NCBI GenBank assembly: GCA_963965975.1 | Contig: OZ014413.1 | Location: forward strand, 5,404,001-5,468,000 | DNA from: Xestospongia bergquistia | Taxonomy: Eukaryota; Porifera; Demospongiae; Haplosclerida; Petrosiidae | Length of the DNA: 64,000 nt | Reading direction: 5' to 3' | In this document: positions 23,690-35,459 of the stretch, in pieces | How the letters are laid out: every line of letters starts with the position of its first letter | How positions within the stretch are numbered: position 1 is the first letter of the stretch | The notes under the pieces: generated by a model | Database searches by the model: none | The model's input: the letters and a program-made list of their open reading frames with translations, nothing else | Told to the model about the DNA's origin: nothing | Program-made: the position numbers and the translations under genes

Positions 23690-24560
23690 CTGGTAAACAA
23701 AAGAGGAAAAATACGATCACAGTTCAAGCATCAAGGTGTTAAAGTAGTTTACACATGGTCTTTAACAATTGACTAACTGAATATATCTTTTAGATTTGTA
23801 GAACAACTTTTCTCTTCTTGCACAGTATTTTTATAAAGAGGTTAGATGCCATTAAGCTAAGTTACCTCAACTACCACTTAAGTACAAGAATTCATATCAA
23901 TACTAATTGACAACCATACAATACATACACAGCAGAGGAATTGAAAGATACTGTCACATTTATAAAGGACTATGCTGAGATATATGGCATATTACTACCA
24001 GGGAGAATCCTTTGTTATGAAAGGATGGATGTACAACTACTTCCCACTCACATGACAGAGAGGAATATGAAATGATTATATTCATACTAATAGATGGATA
24101 AGGAAGAATAAGGAAGAAGTTTTCTCCTCACATCATCATACTAAATCGAAATCAGATCTCTGCTGGGTATGCCAGAAAAATTCTGTAGCAATTACTCAGG
24201 TTGCCAATTCATCCGAGCATCACAAACTACAGATAAAGATGAACGATAACAACAAAGGTAATAATGAATAATTTATCCTAGATCATTGATTTAACAAAGG
24301 CTCACATTGATTGAGCAAGCAACAACTGAATGAAACTTCTACAAAGCTGAATGTGCTAAAAGTAAAAATTACATTGAAAAAGGGTTCACAAAGAATGACT
24401 TAAATTCTGTCTGCCTCATTTTAGAACCACTATTACTAATTGTACAAGAGACATAACTCTTCACTTCAGCTTTGATTTTGTACAGCAAATGTCCAAGCAA
24501 CTGCTTAGAACCTGGACCAATTATTTGTTATTATGTAAAAATGCATATTTCTCAATAAAG
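23690..24560 (+). pseudogene. Decayed transposon-encoded protein (DDE-like invertebrate family)
   Basis: Ordered fragments in shifting frames: NKRGKIRSQFKHQGVKVVYT (23697), RLDAIKLSYLNYHLSTRI (~23840), EELKDTVTFIKDYAEIYGIL with LPGRILCYERMDVQLLP (~23937-24040), KSDLCWVCQKNSVAITQVA (~24151), FYKAECAKSKNYIEKG (~24340) and ITLHFSFDFVQQM (~24450). The order (basic finger-like start, 'LPGR..Y.R.D..LLP', 'DLCW.CQ', 'HFSFDFAQQ') is one I associate with repetitive transposon proteins in cnidarians and sponges. I cannot name the superfamily safely. Multiple stops and frameshifts mark it as dead. The downstream catalytic half was not found before 25.5 kb. Confidence 0.5.
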
Positions 24561-25500
24561 ATTTACAAATGAAGTGTCTTTACCCTCACATATCTGGGAT
24601 ACAGAACACATGATTCCAAAAAGAACAAAAATCATTTTGTAGCCAAAAACCTGCTTAACCATGTCATATTATTATTATCTCAAATTCTTCGAATTGCGGG
24701 TTAGGTACCATTTTCATATTTAATGTCACAAATAATCACAAAAAAGCCAGGGTTCTAGGTCAAATGTCCATCTTATCTACTATGAAAGATGTGTATTGGT
24801 GATCCATTCCAGCAATATGAGTACCAGCCACTGTGTCTCGTTTGTGATCTACTTGTAGTGGTAGCTTTGCCACTTTATGTTGAGGATATGTTAGAATATC
24901 ATTTGTCCATATGGTATGCCATATTAAAAATATAGTGAGTGGATTGCTGAAATGGCATTACTGCACTAGTTAGAATTCGCTCCACTGCTATAAAGTATTA
25001 CTTTAAACCAATAATCAATGGGATTGTTGTCTGTAAATAGTACAATGTGTAGTTGATTGTTGGCTTGAACTGTTGCTTAGGAGTCCATGCTGTGTCAATG
25101 AAAATAATGATATATGTAGAGATTGCCAAAAAAGCATATTCTACACAAAATCTTCATATCAATGCTAGCATATATGTACATGTCATCTTTGACATGCTTG
25201 GTTCATATTACAGGTTGTCTACAAAATTTCTTGCAATGGCTTTTGAAATAAGTGGTGGTAGTAATTAAGTTAAATGTAGATAAATGGAAATGAAATAAAA
25301 ACTTAAAATGGTGAACAATATGATACTTACAGAAATACTTGTGTCTCAATTGCTTCTATGGACTCCTCCAAATACATTTTCAAAGCAAACACTGCTCTTG
25401 CAACAGCTGTTACACTGATAAAAGAACTTTGTTAAAGTAGTAATGTATGTGTTGTATTGATGCATTCAATATAACAGTACAAAAGTTGTTGATATAACCA
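24560..25500. other. No gene recognised
   Basis: The plus frame at 25053-25268 has no recognisable motif. The sequence could be decayed 3' part of the preceding transposon. Confidence 0.4.
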
Positions 25501-25519
25501 AAAACAACGTTTTAACACA

Positions 25520-25790
25520 GTCCTGTTCTGTTACATTGACAAACTAAATGTGTTAATGTAACAAATAATATTGTTGTTACAACATAACCATCTTTTGTTA
25601 TATTGAAAAGTAAAATTTGGCATTCTAACAAACAATATTGTTATGGTATAGATCTGTCTTGTTGTATAGAAAAGCAAAATCTGTTATTGTAATAAAAACT
25701 ATTGCTCTTGTAATAGAATCTGTTATATTGTAACGAAAACAACTCTGTTAATACAACAAAAAATTTCTTTAACGCAACAAACAATAATTA
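25520..25790 (+). repeat. Diverged tandem repeat, ~63-bp unit, about 4 copies
   Basis: Successive units share the order (A)TCTGTTATATTG..AAAAGC-AAATCTGTTA-TGTAACAAACAATATTGTT. Units start near 25525, 25590, 25653 and 25718. Units differ by roughly a quarter of positions by eye, so this is an old minisatellite. No coding frame runs through it. Confidence 0.6.
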
Positions 25791-25799
25791 TGGTTATCA

Positions 25800-26610
25800 A
25801 AATAAGAAATAAATGAAAAATAATCAAGAATGGTGATTGAAGAAAGAAAACTCAACAATTCATATAGAAATAAGTAGAAAAAAAGGTAAATGATTTTAAA
25901 AAATGGAGCTATTAAAATCATATAGATGGAAAAAATGTTAGTTCAATTAGCATTCAATACCAGATTTAATAGACAGGTAGAAAGTAAACTTTTTAAAACT
26001 TTAATCATCAAAAAAGTTTTTTTAGTCATGAAGTATGTTAGGGACCAAAGTGCAAACTAAATTTTTTTATCTATATTAATATGTTATACATAATAAAAGT
26101 CTGACATTCCTACTTGGTCCACTCACAGCAGAATGCTTCATATGATGAAATTATGTCCATAATTAGGTCCAACTCAAATACAACCAATGTTCATGATATG
26201 ATCTCACTACAGACCACTAGTATAGTTAAATCAATCACTATATCCAGTCCTCCTGGATACTGTGTACAATATACTAATGGTTGAGTACCATAATGCCAAG
26301 TATTCACTCACCATACAAGGCATACTTTTATGCTCCCTTGAACTAAATATCATTAGTTTACAGTTAATATATATTTACTACAATATGTATTCAATAGTGG
26401 TGAAAAGATACTCTTGAGGTCAAGATTGTTGAAATGACTCCTTTTTATGTACTGCATGCTTACAAATATTAATACATAGCTAAAATGTAAGCTAAAATTA
26501 CATTAAAACCAATGAACTAACTAAAACATTTTATTAAAACCACATGCACTAATGACAAAATTTAATAAAAAATGTCTTAATGATTATATTATTATTTAAC
26601 ACACAAAACT
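25800..26610. other. No gene recognised
   Basis: A/T-rich 3' flank of the minus-strand transporter copy T1. Confidence 0.45.
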
Positions 26611-26613
26611 TTT

Positions 26614-27892
26614 TCAATCAGTTGACTCAAATGATAATCCCATTTGTCTCCTGAATTCTCCTTCCTGGTCCATATATCTTTCATAATGCTCCTCGGCTAT
26701 CAAATGTACATTAATTTCATTTGCCCTCACTCGTAACTTGTAGTGTTTTGCTAGAACTACAAATAATATAAGAATAATGAGAATAACTGCACTCTTCATG
26801 ACGTAGTAATAAATATCTTGACAGACAATGTCTTCTTTGCATTTAAATGGATACCTTCCAATTATAACAATAACACAACCAAGTCCATATGCTGCATACC
26901 AAAGTCCAGGATGACAACTACAGATACTAGAGTGGACATTGTTTGACTAAATATAAAGTTTGAAAGGAAGCTTACATTATCTTCATGACCATAGAATGAT
27001 TTCCATGACAATTCAACACCACAAGAATAACCAACTACACTTATTAACAGTGGTATTAGCCGTAACATAGTTTTGACATCTAGTACTTCCTCTTCTGAGA
27101 AAGGTCCACCATATTTTTTATACCTAGATCAAGTCGTGATGGGTAATCTTCTTCCCAGTAAGTCAAAGCACTACGATTATTTGGATATTTGTTCTTTCTG
27201 GAATAATTGAGTACTTTAGCAATTAATTTGACAGGATTGATTTTATGAGGTGTAGTGTCCAACCAATGTTTGAACAATGAGTTATTAATAATGACAGCAG
27301 ACACAGCCACACCTGATAATACACAATAGTAATTCATTATTGCAAATCGTTTAATTAGAATTTGCATAACATGAAAAATGACAAATATAATAGCTAGACT
27401 TGCAGAATGCCAGTAAATTATGGCACTCAGTTCATCAGCTGAAGCTCCCACAGATTGATCAATGCTAAACTGAATAATGTTTGAACGAAAACTACAATAT
27501 CCAATGACTTGTGTAATATAAGCAGCAAACCATAATATCGTGAAGAAGAGCATGGAATCTGAAAGTGTCTTAACAATAACTGCCAAGCCAGCAAATATCC
27601 ATGATAAAAACGTGAAATATACTCCATTAATGATTGTGTTATATCTACCTGTCTTTACATCAGCAAGTAGACCAAAGAAAGGGAAGGAAAAATATAGCAG
27701 AGAAGTTGTGATATCAAAGGCAAAGTTATATCCGAATTGATGTTGAATGTAACTATGTAGGTAGTTGATTCCTGTAAAATATTGAAGTAAACTGAAATGA
27801 GCATATATTAAGATATCCCATATGATGATAAGCTTTACAGAATGTGAACTAATACACTGTATCCTTCTTCTCCAAGTCATCAGCTGCTTCAT
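26614..27892 (-). pseudogene. MFS/POT-like transporter copy T1
   Basis: Membrane carrier related to the major facilitator superfamily, probably proton-oligopeptide (SLC15/POT)-like. ATG at 27892, 270 codons without an intron: several TM segments, the loop FPFFGLLADVKTGRY (MFS motif A, G-x-L-A-D-x-x-x-G-R), then IGYCSFRSNIIQFSIDQSVG-type POT-like TM4/5 sequence and a long loop (YWEEDYPSRLDLG). The frame breaks at a 6-A run (27112-27117) one base short of continuing into YGGPFSEEEV and LRLIPLLISVVGY. About 110 residues (TM7-10) present in copy T4 are missing. It resumes with GLWYAAYGLGCVI and a TM, then the conserved tail YKLRVRANEINVHLIAEEHY and stop (26614). Best-preserved N-terminal half of the cluster, but dead by frameshift plus deletion unless the shift is recoded. 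Confidence 0.72.
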
Positions 27893-27899
27893 TATTTAA

Positions 27900-28430
27900 A
27901 CTTCTTAAACTGTTATAATATGTTTTAGTATTCACATTAGTAGCTTTTATTTTGTTAGTTTACTGATATCATACAGCTTGTATACTAGATCAAAGCTAAC
28001 ATTGCTTTTCGTTCGTTTGCTTTCAGTTTTGTCGTAATGTTTCTTTTATAATAATGTTAAACTACAATATAATATAATATAACTGTACTACAATGCATTG
28101 TAATGAACTAAACACACGCTCAATAAGTCATCAATGTAATATGTTGAGAATGTTAACATTTGTCTACTCATACCTAATATTATAGTAGTGTTATATGTAT
28201 GTGTATCACTTACTGCGATACAAAAGTACATTAAAATGCATTATACTATCATTGTAATATACACCAACAATATAATATTTGGAATTTATAATATTTTTTG
28301 TTTACTTTGCATTTTCATGACTTGAAAATCATACAAAATAAAAAAGAATTTTTACAAAGGATATTCCAATTACTGTACAGGATGGAAACATGTTATTAAG
28401 TGAAGTGTTTTATAATGAATAAAAAATTTC
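27900..28430. other. No gene recognised
   Basis: 5' flank of T1 on the minus strand and left flank of the T1b fragment. A/T-rich, no motif identified. Confidence 0.4.
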
Positions 28431-28730
28431 ATGGTCAATCTGTGGTTTGCAGCAACATGTATTGCTTATGCTATTAATAGCATTTGTAAGCATTCATTCA
28501 AATGTCAAGCAGAAATTACTTGCCAAACTATTTCGTACTATTTGATTAAAAGTCTTGTTATTCTTGTTATACTGATATTATTCATGGTACTAGTTAAATG
28601 TTACAAATTACGAGTGAGAGATAATGAAGACTACATACATTTGATAGCTAAGGAACATTATGAAAGACACTTGAACCAGGATATACAATACATGAAAGAA
28701 ATTGAACTATCACTTGAGTCCACTGACTGA
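28431..28730 (+). pseudogene. MFS/POT-like transporter C-terminal fragment T1b
   Basis: The frame reads MVNLWFAATCIAYAIN (the end of the MRGxxVGLWFA motif), a short Cys-containing loop (CKHSFKCQAEITCQ), one TM (LVILVILILFMVLVK) and the family tail YKLRVRDNEDYIHLIAKEHY to a TGA at 28728-28730. No upstream carrier sequence is present, so this is an isolated last portion. Together with the flanking N exon and R segment it forms an inverted duplicate of 36540-37975. Confidence 0.7.
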
Positions 28731-28996
28731 TCTTGTACTAAGCATAGTATAGATATAACACACACTACATATAAAATTCACCTTGATTGAAATTAGTTTT
28801 ATTCTCATCATATATTTAAAATATAGATTTGAAGCAAGCTAGAATAATTTTATATTAATAATCAACATGTTATTAGCTATACAATATTAAATATTATTTG
28901 CTGCCCTACTACTAATTACAGACAATTAATTTGTCAATATCACCTAAAACCTTACTTCCTTTGCACATTATAGCTCTTTAATCTATTATCTATTCT

Positions 28997-29191
28997 TTAG
29001 TAGTGTCGTGTGTAATCATGGAGAGATACAAACTGTGAGTAAATATTGCGGTAAGATACTAAGAGCATCAACTTACACGGAATGAAACGGAAATGGTCAC
29101 GTGGTTTATTGAAGTCATTTCCTGTTAATTCGTGCCATATTACCAAATGGATATAAATTTTAGGCGAAGCACCAGCAGTTATTATTGCCAA
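28997..29191 (-). pseudogene. First-exon fragment of gene family N, copy 1
   Basis: The minus frame begins at 29191 with MAIITAGASPKIYIHLV and continues to NDFNKPRDHFRFI. It aligns with the N exons at 32695-33110, 37040-37240 and 48977-49159, which share ITAGA, a short I-Y/L-I stretch and a basic/proline segment. I do not recognise the family. The copy is diverged, and downstream exons are replaced by the convergent transporter fragment T1b. Confidence 0.45.
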
Positions 29192-29199
29192 TTAGATGT

Positions 29200-30340
29200 T
29201 AGTAATAGTGGATTTTTTTAACAGTGCGTATTTAGTTGCTAAAATTGATATGATGAGATGAAGAAAAGCTTGGAAGTTTTACATGGTAATAATAATAAAT
29301 ATACTATTCCCTATTGTTTAGTTATTTAGCACCATTACAGTCTTTAACTAGTTGTTGTAGTACTAATTTTTGTCTCCCTTCTTTGCCAAAGGAAAGCAAT
29401 TGAAACCTATTGCTATAATCAACTGAATGCTTACATATTTGCATGAGCAGAGTTGTGTCAGTCTTATCTTGGTCTTATTTTATTATAACATTAACAATCT
29501 ATTGTCAATAGGTAAACCTTCAAAATTCAGAATTGTCTTCCACACCAAACATAATTTACACCCACAAATCAACATGAACATTTATTTAAAACATATTAAT
29601 GTTTTCAATCGTCTGTGAGTGCTTCTATTTCAATTTTTTGTTGACCAGAAGAACGACTGCAAGCTAGATCCATCCTTTATTAGGTATATAATAATATTTC
29701 ATTAAATTAAAATAATATGCATGCATGTAAATGGATAGATTATCCTTTATATAAGAGAAATGTTTTAAAATGTCATTATATTAAGTGAATGTTAATATGG
29801 TAAACATTTCTATACATTCAACAAGTTTATAGCTAACAAACTTAATTTTTTGACAAGAATTAGGTACAGCATTAACTTGTCAAGTATTGGTTATAGCATT
29901 ACCAAATATAGAGCCAACAGTAGTCTAGCGAGTAGAGAACCCAAGCACCCCTTGTCTGAAGATGATAAATTCATTGTTTGAACAAATTGCTTGCGATAAA
30001 TGGTTTTCTTATCACAGTACCATCAACAACTTGGAAACACTTCTTTCAGTTCTTAGAGTACATTTCAAATATTATAAGAGTAAGAAGTTGTTAGGTAAGA
30101 AAATACATACCCATATATAATAAGATGATATTCCAATAAACATGCATACCTTAAGTGCTTATGAGTAATTACAACTTGAAATGGTTCTTCTTCCTTCCAC
30201 TCTGTGAACAGCATAGATAATCTCACAGGAGAAGCATAATGATTAGCAAAGAAACAAAAATGCTCTAACACAATACAGCGTCAAGCTTCTTTGAAACTGG
30301 CATTAATGATTGCTGTATTCATAGCATGACCATTATAATT
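29200..30340 (+). repeat. Duplicated segment R, copy 2
   Basis: Diverged copy of 1-1200 and 49160-50530. Shared blocks: CAGAGTTGTGTCAGTC..TATTATAACATTAACAATCT, AATTTTTTGA, CTCACAGGAGAAGCATAA and CATCAAGCTTCTTTG-like sequence. Upstream flank of N exon copy 1. Confidence 0.55.
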
Positions 30341-30388
30341 AAATTCAAATATTAAAGATTAATGTGAGTGATGAATGAAGAGTAACTA

Positions 30389-30664
30389 ATGTTCTTTTTA
30401 AAAATAGAACAACCTGTTGGAGATGTCTGGTTAACTCTAACCCTTGTAATATATAAAATTTTAGCTGGAATATGTGAAGCTTACATAATGTCACCCTGTC
30501 ATGCATTCACATCTAGTTATTATATTGTGGATGATATGTGGAACATTCTTGCCTTTGTTTTTTCCTGTATTTTATGTTGTGTCAGTGTCACTATCAAATA
30601 TTTTCCTAGGGATGGAAACATACATAAAAATTCCTACTACTTTTATTGGATGAATATGCAATAA
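30389..30664 (+). pseudogene. Possible MFS-like transporter fragment T2
   Basis: An open frame with hydrophobic stretches (VWLTLTLVIYKILAGICEAY and ILAFVFSCILCCVSVTIKYF). The GICEAY and NILAFVFSCI parts resemble GIFEAY and YSLLAFILLMASI in copy T3 at the equivalent spacing. A downstream piece, KRDYIHLVIKE (~30675), recalls the family tail motif YIHLIAKEHY. No MFS signature motif is present, so this is tentative; a chance hydrophobic frame is the alternative. Confidence 0.35.
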
Positions 30665-31003
30665 GCAATGGAGAAGAGAGATTACATACACCTTGTTATC
30701 AAAGAATGAGTGAAGAAATTGCACTATAGCAAATTCAAAGAGAAGTAGAACCAGGCTAGTAGGCAGTTTGTATTAGGATAAGATAACTCTGTTTGTCTTT
30801 CTATGTGATTTGGAAATTGCCTGTGTTGTTATTGTCTTCCTGTTCCCTGTAACAACATCCCTGTAATCAAAACACACAACCATTCTCGACACTATAATTT
30901 AGCACATATGCAAATATACAGACTTAAAACAGGCATAAAAATGGTACGTATGAATAGACTTAAGTTTGTAGATAACTATGGCAGAAGATATAGGGGTAGG
31001 AAC

Positions 31004-31660
31004 CAGTGTTGTTGTAATTGTAATTGGTAATTGTAATTAATTACAATTAATTACACTTTAGTAAGTAATTGTAATTGTAAAATTTTACCTTCAAGTAATC
31101 TGTAATTGTAATTGAACTAATGTATTTAAAGCTCAATTACTATGTTTAATCACTGAAATGAACACAGTATTCATTAAAATTAATGAAGTGTGACTTCATG
31201 AATGGTGCAAATTCACACCCTGCCACATGCTACTGCCAGTCTATCACATATTTCTAAGTTAAAATGGCTACTGGTAGAGCCTTGATATTTAGTTACTACA
31301 ATGATAGCCAAGATAAAGAAGATGGTACCAGATATGCTAAATGTCAATCATGTGGTGTCACTATTAAAGGAAAACAGGGTGTAACATCAAATTTTGTGAC
31401 ACATCTGAAGGTAAGAGTTACATCAGTCATACACATTATTTATAATAATGTTGTAGAGAAAGCACCCAACCAAGTACAGTGAGTTTGCTGCCAGAAAAGA
31501 GCAGCCATCAACTTCTAGTGGCACACAAATGAAACTGGTGTCATCACCAACAGGACAGCAGAAATACACTCAATCTCATTCAAAGCAAAAGGCTATCACT
31601 AATGGAATCATGAACAATATTAATGTGTCAGGTCAAATCCGAATAAATCATTGAAGTAAA
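31004..31660 (+). mobile_element. hAT-like transposon 5' end with BED-finger gene
   Basis: A CAGTGTTGTTG end at 31004 is followed by repeated TAATTGTAATT subterminal motifs (31015-31130), then a BED-finger frame. hAT elements characteristically start with CAGxG and carry such repeats. No matching right end or transposase core was found before 32 kb, so the element is truncated. Confidence 0.6.
31264..31650 (+). pseudogene. BED-type zinc-finger N-terminus of hAT transposase, two exons
   Basis: Exon 1 runs from ATG 31264 to 31410 (RYAKCQSCGVTIKGKQGV, NFVTHLK). A 46-nt intron (31411-31456, GTAAGA...TTGTAG) follows, then exon 2 (RKHPTKYSEFAARKEQPSTS, QQKYTQSHSKQKAITNGI, to about 31650). Spliced, the finger is C-x2-C ... 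HLKRKH, a complete BED zinc site binding DNA. Sequence then degenerates to a TGA (31652-31654) and the hAT catalytic/dimerisation region is absent. The BED part could still encode a short protein. Confidence 0.65.
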
Positions 31661-32690
31661 TAGTAAATATTGTTATCATTATTGTTCAGTGCTATAATAG
31701 AAAAACAGTACATCAAATGATATTTGTGGTATTAAAATTAATACTTGATATCTCAAAGAAATCAATCTAAAATAGTTAGAAACATAGGATAAAATTATTT
31801 GATAACAACAATATAAACATTTTGTTTTACATGATATATAGAATGATGTTTTCAACCTCTCCCAATGTCCTGTCTTTTCTACAAATGTTTAAATAAATTT
31901 GCCTCCACCTAGATATAGATGATATATATATGCAGTAGGAAGAAGTATATGCAGAAAGCAATGATCCACATATAATTCCCAGGAATTTTACATTTTATTA
32001 ATACTTATAATTGGTGTGGCTGCATTGAATGTATATATATATATATATATATAAAGTTGTAATTATTTATACATTGATATCTGCTGTGGACTACAAAATG
32101 GTCACAAACATATCTAAATATCAATTTTGATAGTTGATTCAACAGGAACTATTGATTGCCATTAGTTAACCAACAAATAGGGATCATCCACACCTACCTT
32201 TCAACATTATTGCAGTACATGGACAGCAAACAATGGTTATTGACAACATGTTGGATAACAAATGATAGTCGCGAAATCATCTTTTATTGATAGCTAGTTG
32301 TAATCCAGTTAAAGTTTTAACTCCTTTTTGTTCTTTTCTACAAAATTCTTTAACCTCCTATATATATCAATAAAAAACACATTGTTGTCTTTTCTAATAC
32401 TAGTCATATCTTACCATGTCTCTTTGATGTTTTTCATAAATATTGAACTAAATACAACAGTACCAACTACCTTGTAAAGTAAAGGCAGGCTTGTTACCTG
32501 TAACAATACTTCTTGCATCACCTTCACTATGTAAAAAGATGCATTAGCTGGTATCATTTTATCATAAAGTCTCTTCTATATAAATTATTGAATATTTGAT
32601 TAATAAAAATTGGTGTTGGTACTGATCTAGAGTTTTGTATTCCCCATTAACCATAATATAGGTTTTAGGAATATGTTTATATAATTGCAT
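31660..32690. other. No gene recognised; (TA)n at 32031-32053
   Basis: A/T-rich with a short TA microsatellite. It probably contains decayed downstream exons of the N-family copy on the minus strand, but none can be supported. Confidence 0.4.
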
Positions 32691-32694
32691 GTCA

Positions 32695-33110
32695 TCAACA
32701 GTTGGAATTGTTATACAATTTACTTACAAATTTCAGTTTGTAATTTGATTCATCATATTTAGTCAACACTTGACTCAAGTTTCTAACAAAACAACAAGTT
32801 GCTTTGTCCACCATGTCTTGCCTAGTCTCATTCACCTCTCCATTTCCAATGTCCTCATCATTTGCAAATGTAGCGATCATGTGATTGCAATTGGACCTTA
32901 AAACTTGAAGTGCTCTATGTGCTATAATATTTGTTAATTTGTGCCAAATCTTAACTAAGAAAAACCTTGGATCTTGTCTCTTTCTGGGCTGTTTAAGATC
33001 TTTGTGGAGTTGATATTCCCCTGTCATTGACCCAACCTCCTTATGAAGTCTGTCTAAATTGAGATATAAAATTTGTAGGTACTAACTGCTAGCACCAGCT
33101 GTCATTATTG
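32695..33110 (-). pseudogene. Gene family N, copy 2 (longest N fragment)
   Basis: The minus frame starts with MTAGAS near 33105, has a TAG soon after, then runs open from 33027: TGEYQLHKDLKQPRKRQDPR, LVKIWHKLTNIIAHRALQVL, NHMIATFANDEDIGNGEVNE, TRQDMVDKATCCFVRNLSQV and YKLKFVSKLYNNSNC. It is helical and has no signal peptide or TM. The family is unknown to me; it recurs four times in the window, always with segment R upstream, so it is a local multicopy gene. The early stop makes this copy suspect. A donor or further exon after NNSNC was not identified. Confidence 0.5.
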
Positions 33111-33540
33111 ATGAGTTAGTGTTAGAAATAATGAGTTTGTGTCCTCTTTAGCAAAGCATCTATATTTTTAAAAATTGATATGAAGAGATGAAGAGAGGCA
33201 TCAATCATACATGAAAGTTACCATAATAAGTGTACTCTTCAAATATATTTAGTCATTTGGTACCTTTGTGGTCTTTAACCAGTTGTTGAAGTACTTTCTT
33301 GTCTCCCTCCAATGCCTATGTAATAAATCATTTAATATTATAACCAACCACATTTTCTGTTAATATAATACTTAAATGTTTGTATGAGTGTAGTTGTGTC
33401 AATGTCTTACTTTACTATAACATTGTTGCTTAAACAAGCCTCTAGTCAATATATCACTTATTTAAAACATGTTTGTATAACAAATTAACTAAAATATGAC
33501 AGTGTGTATATAAAGTGGTAATATGATAAGTGCATGCAGT
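33110..33540 (+). repeat. Duplicated segment R, copy 3 (short)
   Basis: Aligns with 49151-49440: CATAATAAGTGTACTCTTC-like, GTCATTTGGTACCTTTGTGG, AACCACATTTT and GAGTGTAGTTGTG blocks. It lies 5' of N copy 2. Confidence 0.65.
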
Positions 33541-33633
33541 GTTCTTTAGCAGTTTCCAATTATTCTTTGTATAACTGACTTTTCAGTAGTACTATACCTG
33601 TTGACTAGACTTTAAACTGTAATACAAACAGAG

Positions 33634-35452
33634 ATGAACTACAAAAATGTGTCTGTTCGTTCTAATGAAGCTTTTGTGGTACTAGCAACAATCATGTTTT
33701 TAATATTTAATACAATAATATCAGGAGATATATATATAATATAAATATATCATTATATTTTCACAAATTTCATTGATATTTATTTCTATGCCATCTTTGC
33801 TGCTAATGGATTTCACTATCTCTCTTATCCTCTTCTTGGTTTGTTAGGTGAGAAATAGATGAGATATAAAGTCACTCTGGTTCAAATGATATTAATGTTT
33901 GCTGGATCTTTATTGGAATGTTTACATTAGTAACTTTACACTTAATGCATCTAAATGGCATTGTTGTAGTTAGTATAAGTTTAGCAACATTTCCATATTT
34001 TTTGGGAAATGGTATATTTGAAGCTTATGTGATCCACTGATCAACTTCAGTTTGCACCATCTCAAGAGTTAAGTAGTTTTGTTTATTGGGTTTTATACAT
34101 GAATTATTCTTTACTAGCCTTTATCTTATTAATGGCATCAATTATAACATCTATTATTTATAAAAATACCATTTATTTTACCTCTAGTTGTATGTTTGTT
34201 TATGATGTGCTTGTTTTGTCATAGTACTTTTGTTTTTTTGTCATTGCAAACATCACTTGGTTATTGAGCCAGCTCAATATAACAATCCTATCAAACTAAT
34301 ATGGAGAGTAATGAGGTATGCTTTAACTCACAAATAACCAGTGAGATGTAGTGCCTTTACATATGGTGAGCTACAACCTTCCACACGTGATCTACGTAAA
34401 GAGAGATATTGAGGACCATTTTACTACTGTACAAATAGAGGACGTAAAAGTTTCTTATACATATTTAGTATTGTATTAGGGACCTTTGGATATGGATTTC
34501 TTGACGCGAAAAGCAAAACATCTGATCAATACTTAAACTTTATGCAAAAAGATGGTCCAAATAGTTTCACAGAAAATCTACTACTGAGATATTCTCTGAC
34601 AGTTCCATATCTTTTTATTGTATTTGTTGTTCCTTTTTATCAATTTGTAATAGTTTCTTTTTTCTCTCACTACATTCCTAGTATGTTGAAACGTATATGG
34701 ATTGGACTATTAGCACTGTTAATAGAGACAATAGTTACAAGTCTTGTTAGCTATTTCATAACTAAAGATATCAGAAATGATATAATTCATGACGATAAGT
34801 GTTTGACCTTCACTAACAACATAACCTTTTAAATAGACTTCAATCAGATATACTCACATTACCTTTCTATATCATGTCTCTTCCTCAGTTTTTGTCTAGT
34901 ATTAGTATTTTCTTTGTTCAGTTCACAAGTACTTAGTTTATTCTAGCAAAAGCTCCTTGTAGTATGCAAGAATTGTTAATTGGAATATGGTTCATGCACT
35001 TAACATTTACTTTTTAACATTAACTTTGTCTAGTTCTTGGTTAGGTTGTCACTGGGAGTATTATGTTGTTAAATCAAGTGTTGTTTTAATCTCAGTCATT
35101 GTTATATATATACTATTGGCAATAGTTTATTAATAATTGATCAGAGTTGCATGTAATAGTAATTGTAATATAATACTATTACATTGAATTCAGTGTTTTC
35201 AGTAATAGTAATAGTAATAGAAAAAATTTCTGTGTAATAATAATATATTACTTTCTATTGTAATAGACACCATGTCTGACAATTGCTGGATATAAATACA
35301 AGTATAGACAACTCTCTGATGTCAATGAAAGAGTTATCATTGCAGAATATACTGAAAGACAACTAGTGCAGGAATATGATACAAATGATGTAGTTCCTAA
35401 TAGGATGACTAATAACATGTCCATAACTGATTTGTATAATTATAACAACTAA
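33634..35452 (+). pseudogene. MFS/POT-like transporter copy T3, diverged subfamily
   Basis: Starts at ATG 33634 (MNYKNVSVRSNEAFVVL, TM1). After a stop the frame resumes with YPLLGLLGEK-x-MRYKVTL (motif A position), GIFEAYVIH, DQLQFAPSQELSSFVYW (aligning with DQSVGASADELSAIIYW of T1), ERY-x-GPF then TTVQIEDVK (frame break), a long open part 34542-34832 (PSMLKRIWIGLLALL), AKAPCSMQELLIGIWF (POT-type MRGxxxGLW position), a last TM, and the tail GYKYKYRQLSDVNERVIIAE to TAA 35452. Stops and frameshifts are numerous. Its tail and loops differ from T1/T4/T5, so it is an older paralogue. A MITE-like insert lies at 35142-35278. Confidence 0.62.
35142..35278. mobile_element. Small hAT-like MITE inside transporter T3
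   Basis: The insert has ends CAGAGTTGCATG and, reverse-complemented, CAGACATGG, with internal TAATAG/TAATAA repeats on both sides, like hAT subterminal motifs. It separates the last TM (VIVIYILLAI) from the tail GYKYKYRQL, which are adjacent in the other transporter copies. Flanks carry AATTG-like sequence on both sides but no clean 8-bp duplication, so the exact ends are uncertain. Confidence 0.45.
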
Positions 35453-35459
35453 AATAATA

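Noticed and set aside
25520..25790. Regular ~63-bp repeats considered as a CRISPR-like array
   Set aside because: Units are contiguous and diverged throughout, with no constant repeat/variable spacer alternation, in a eukaryotic context.
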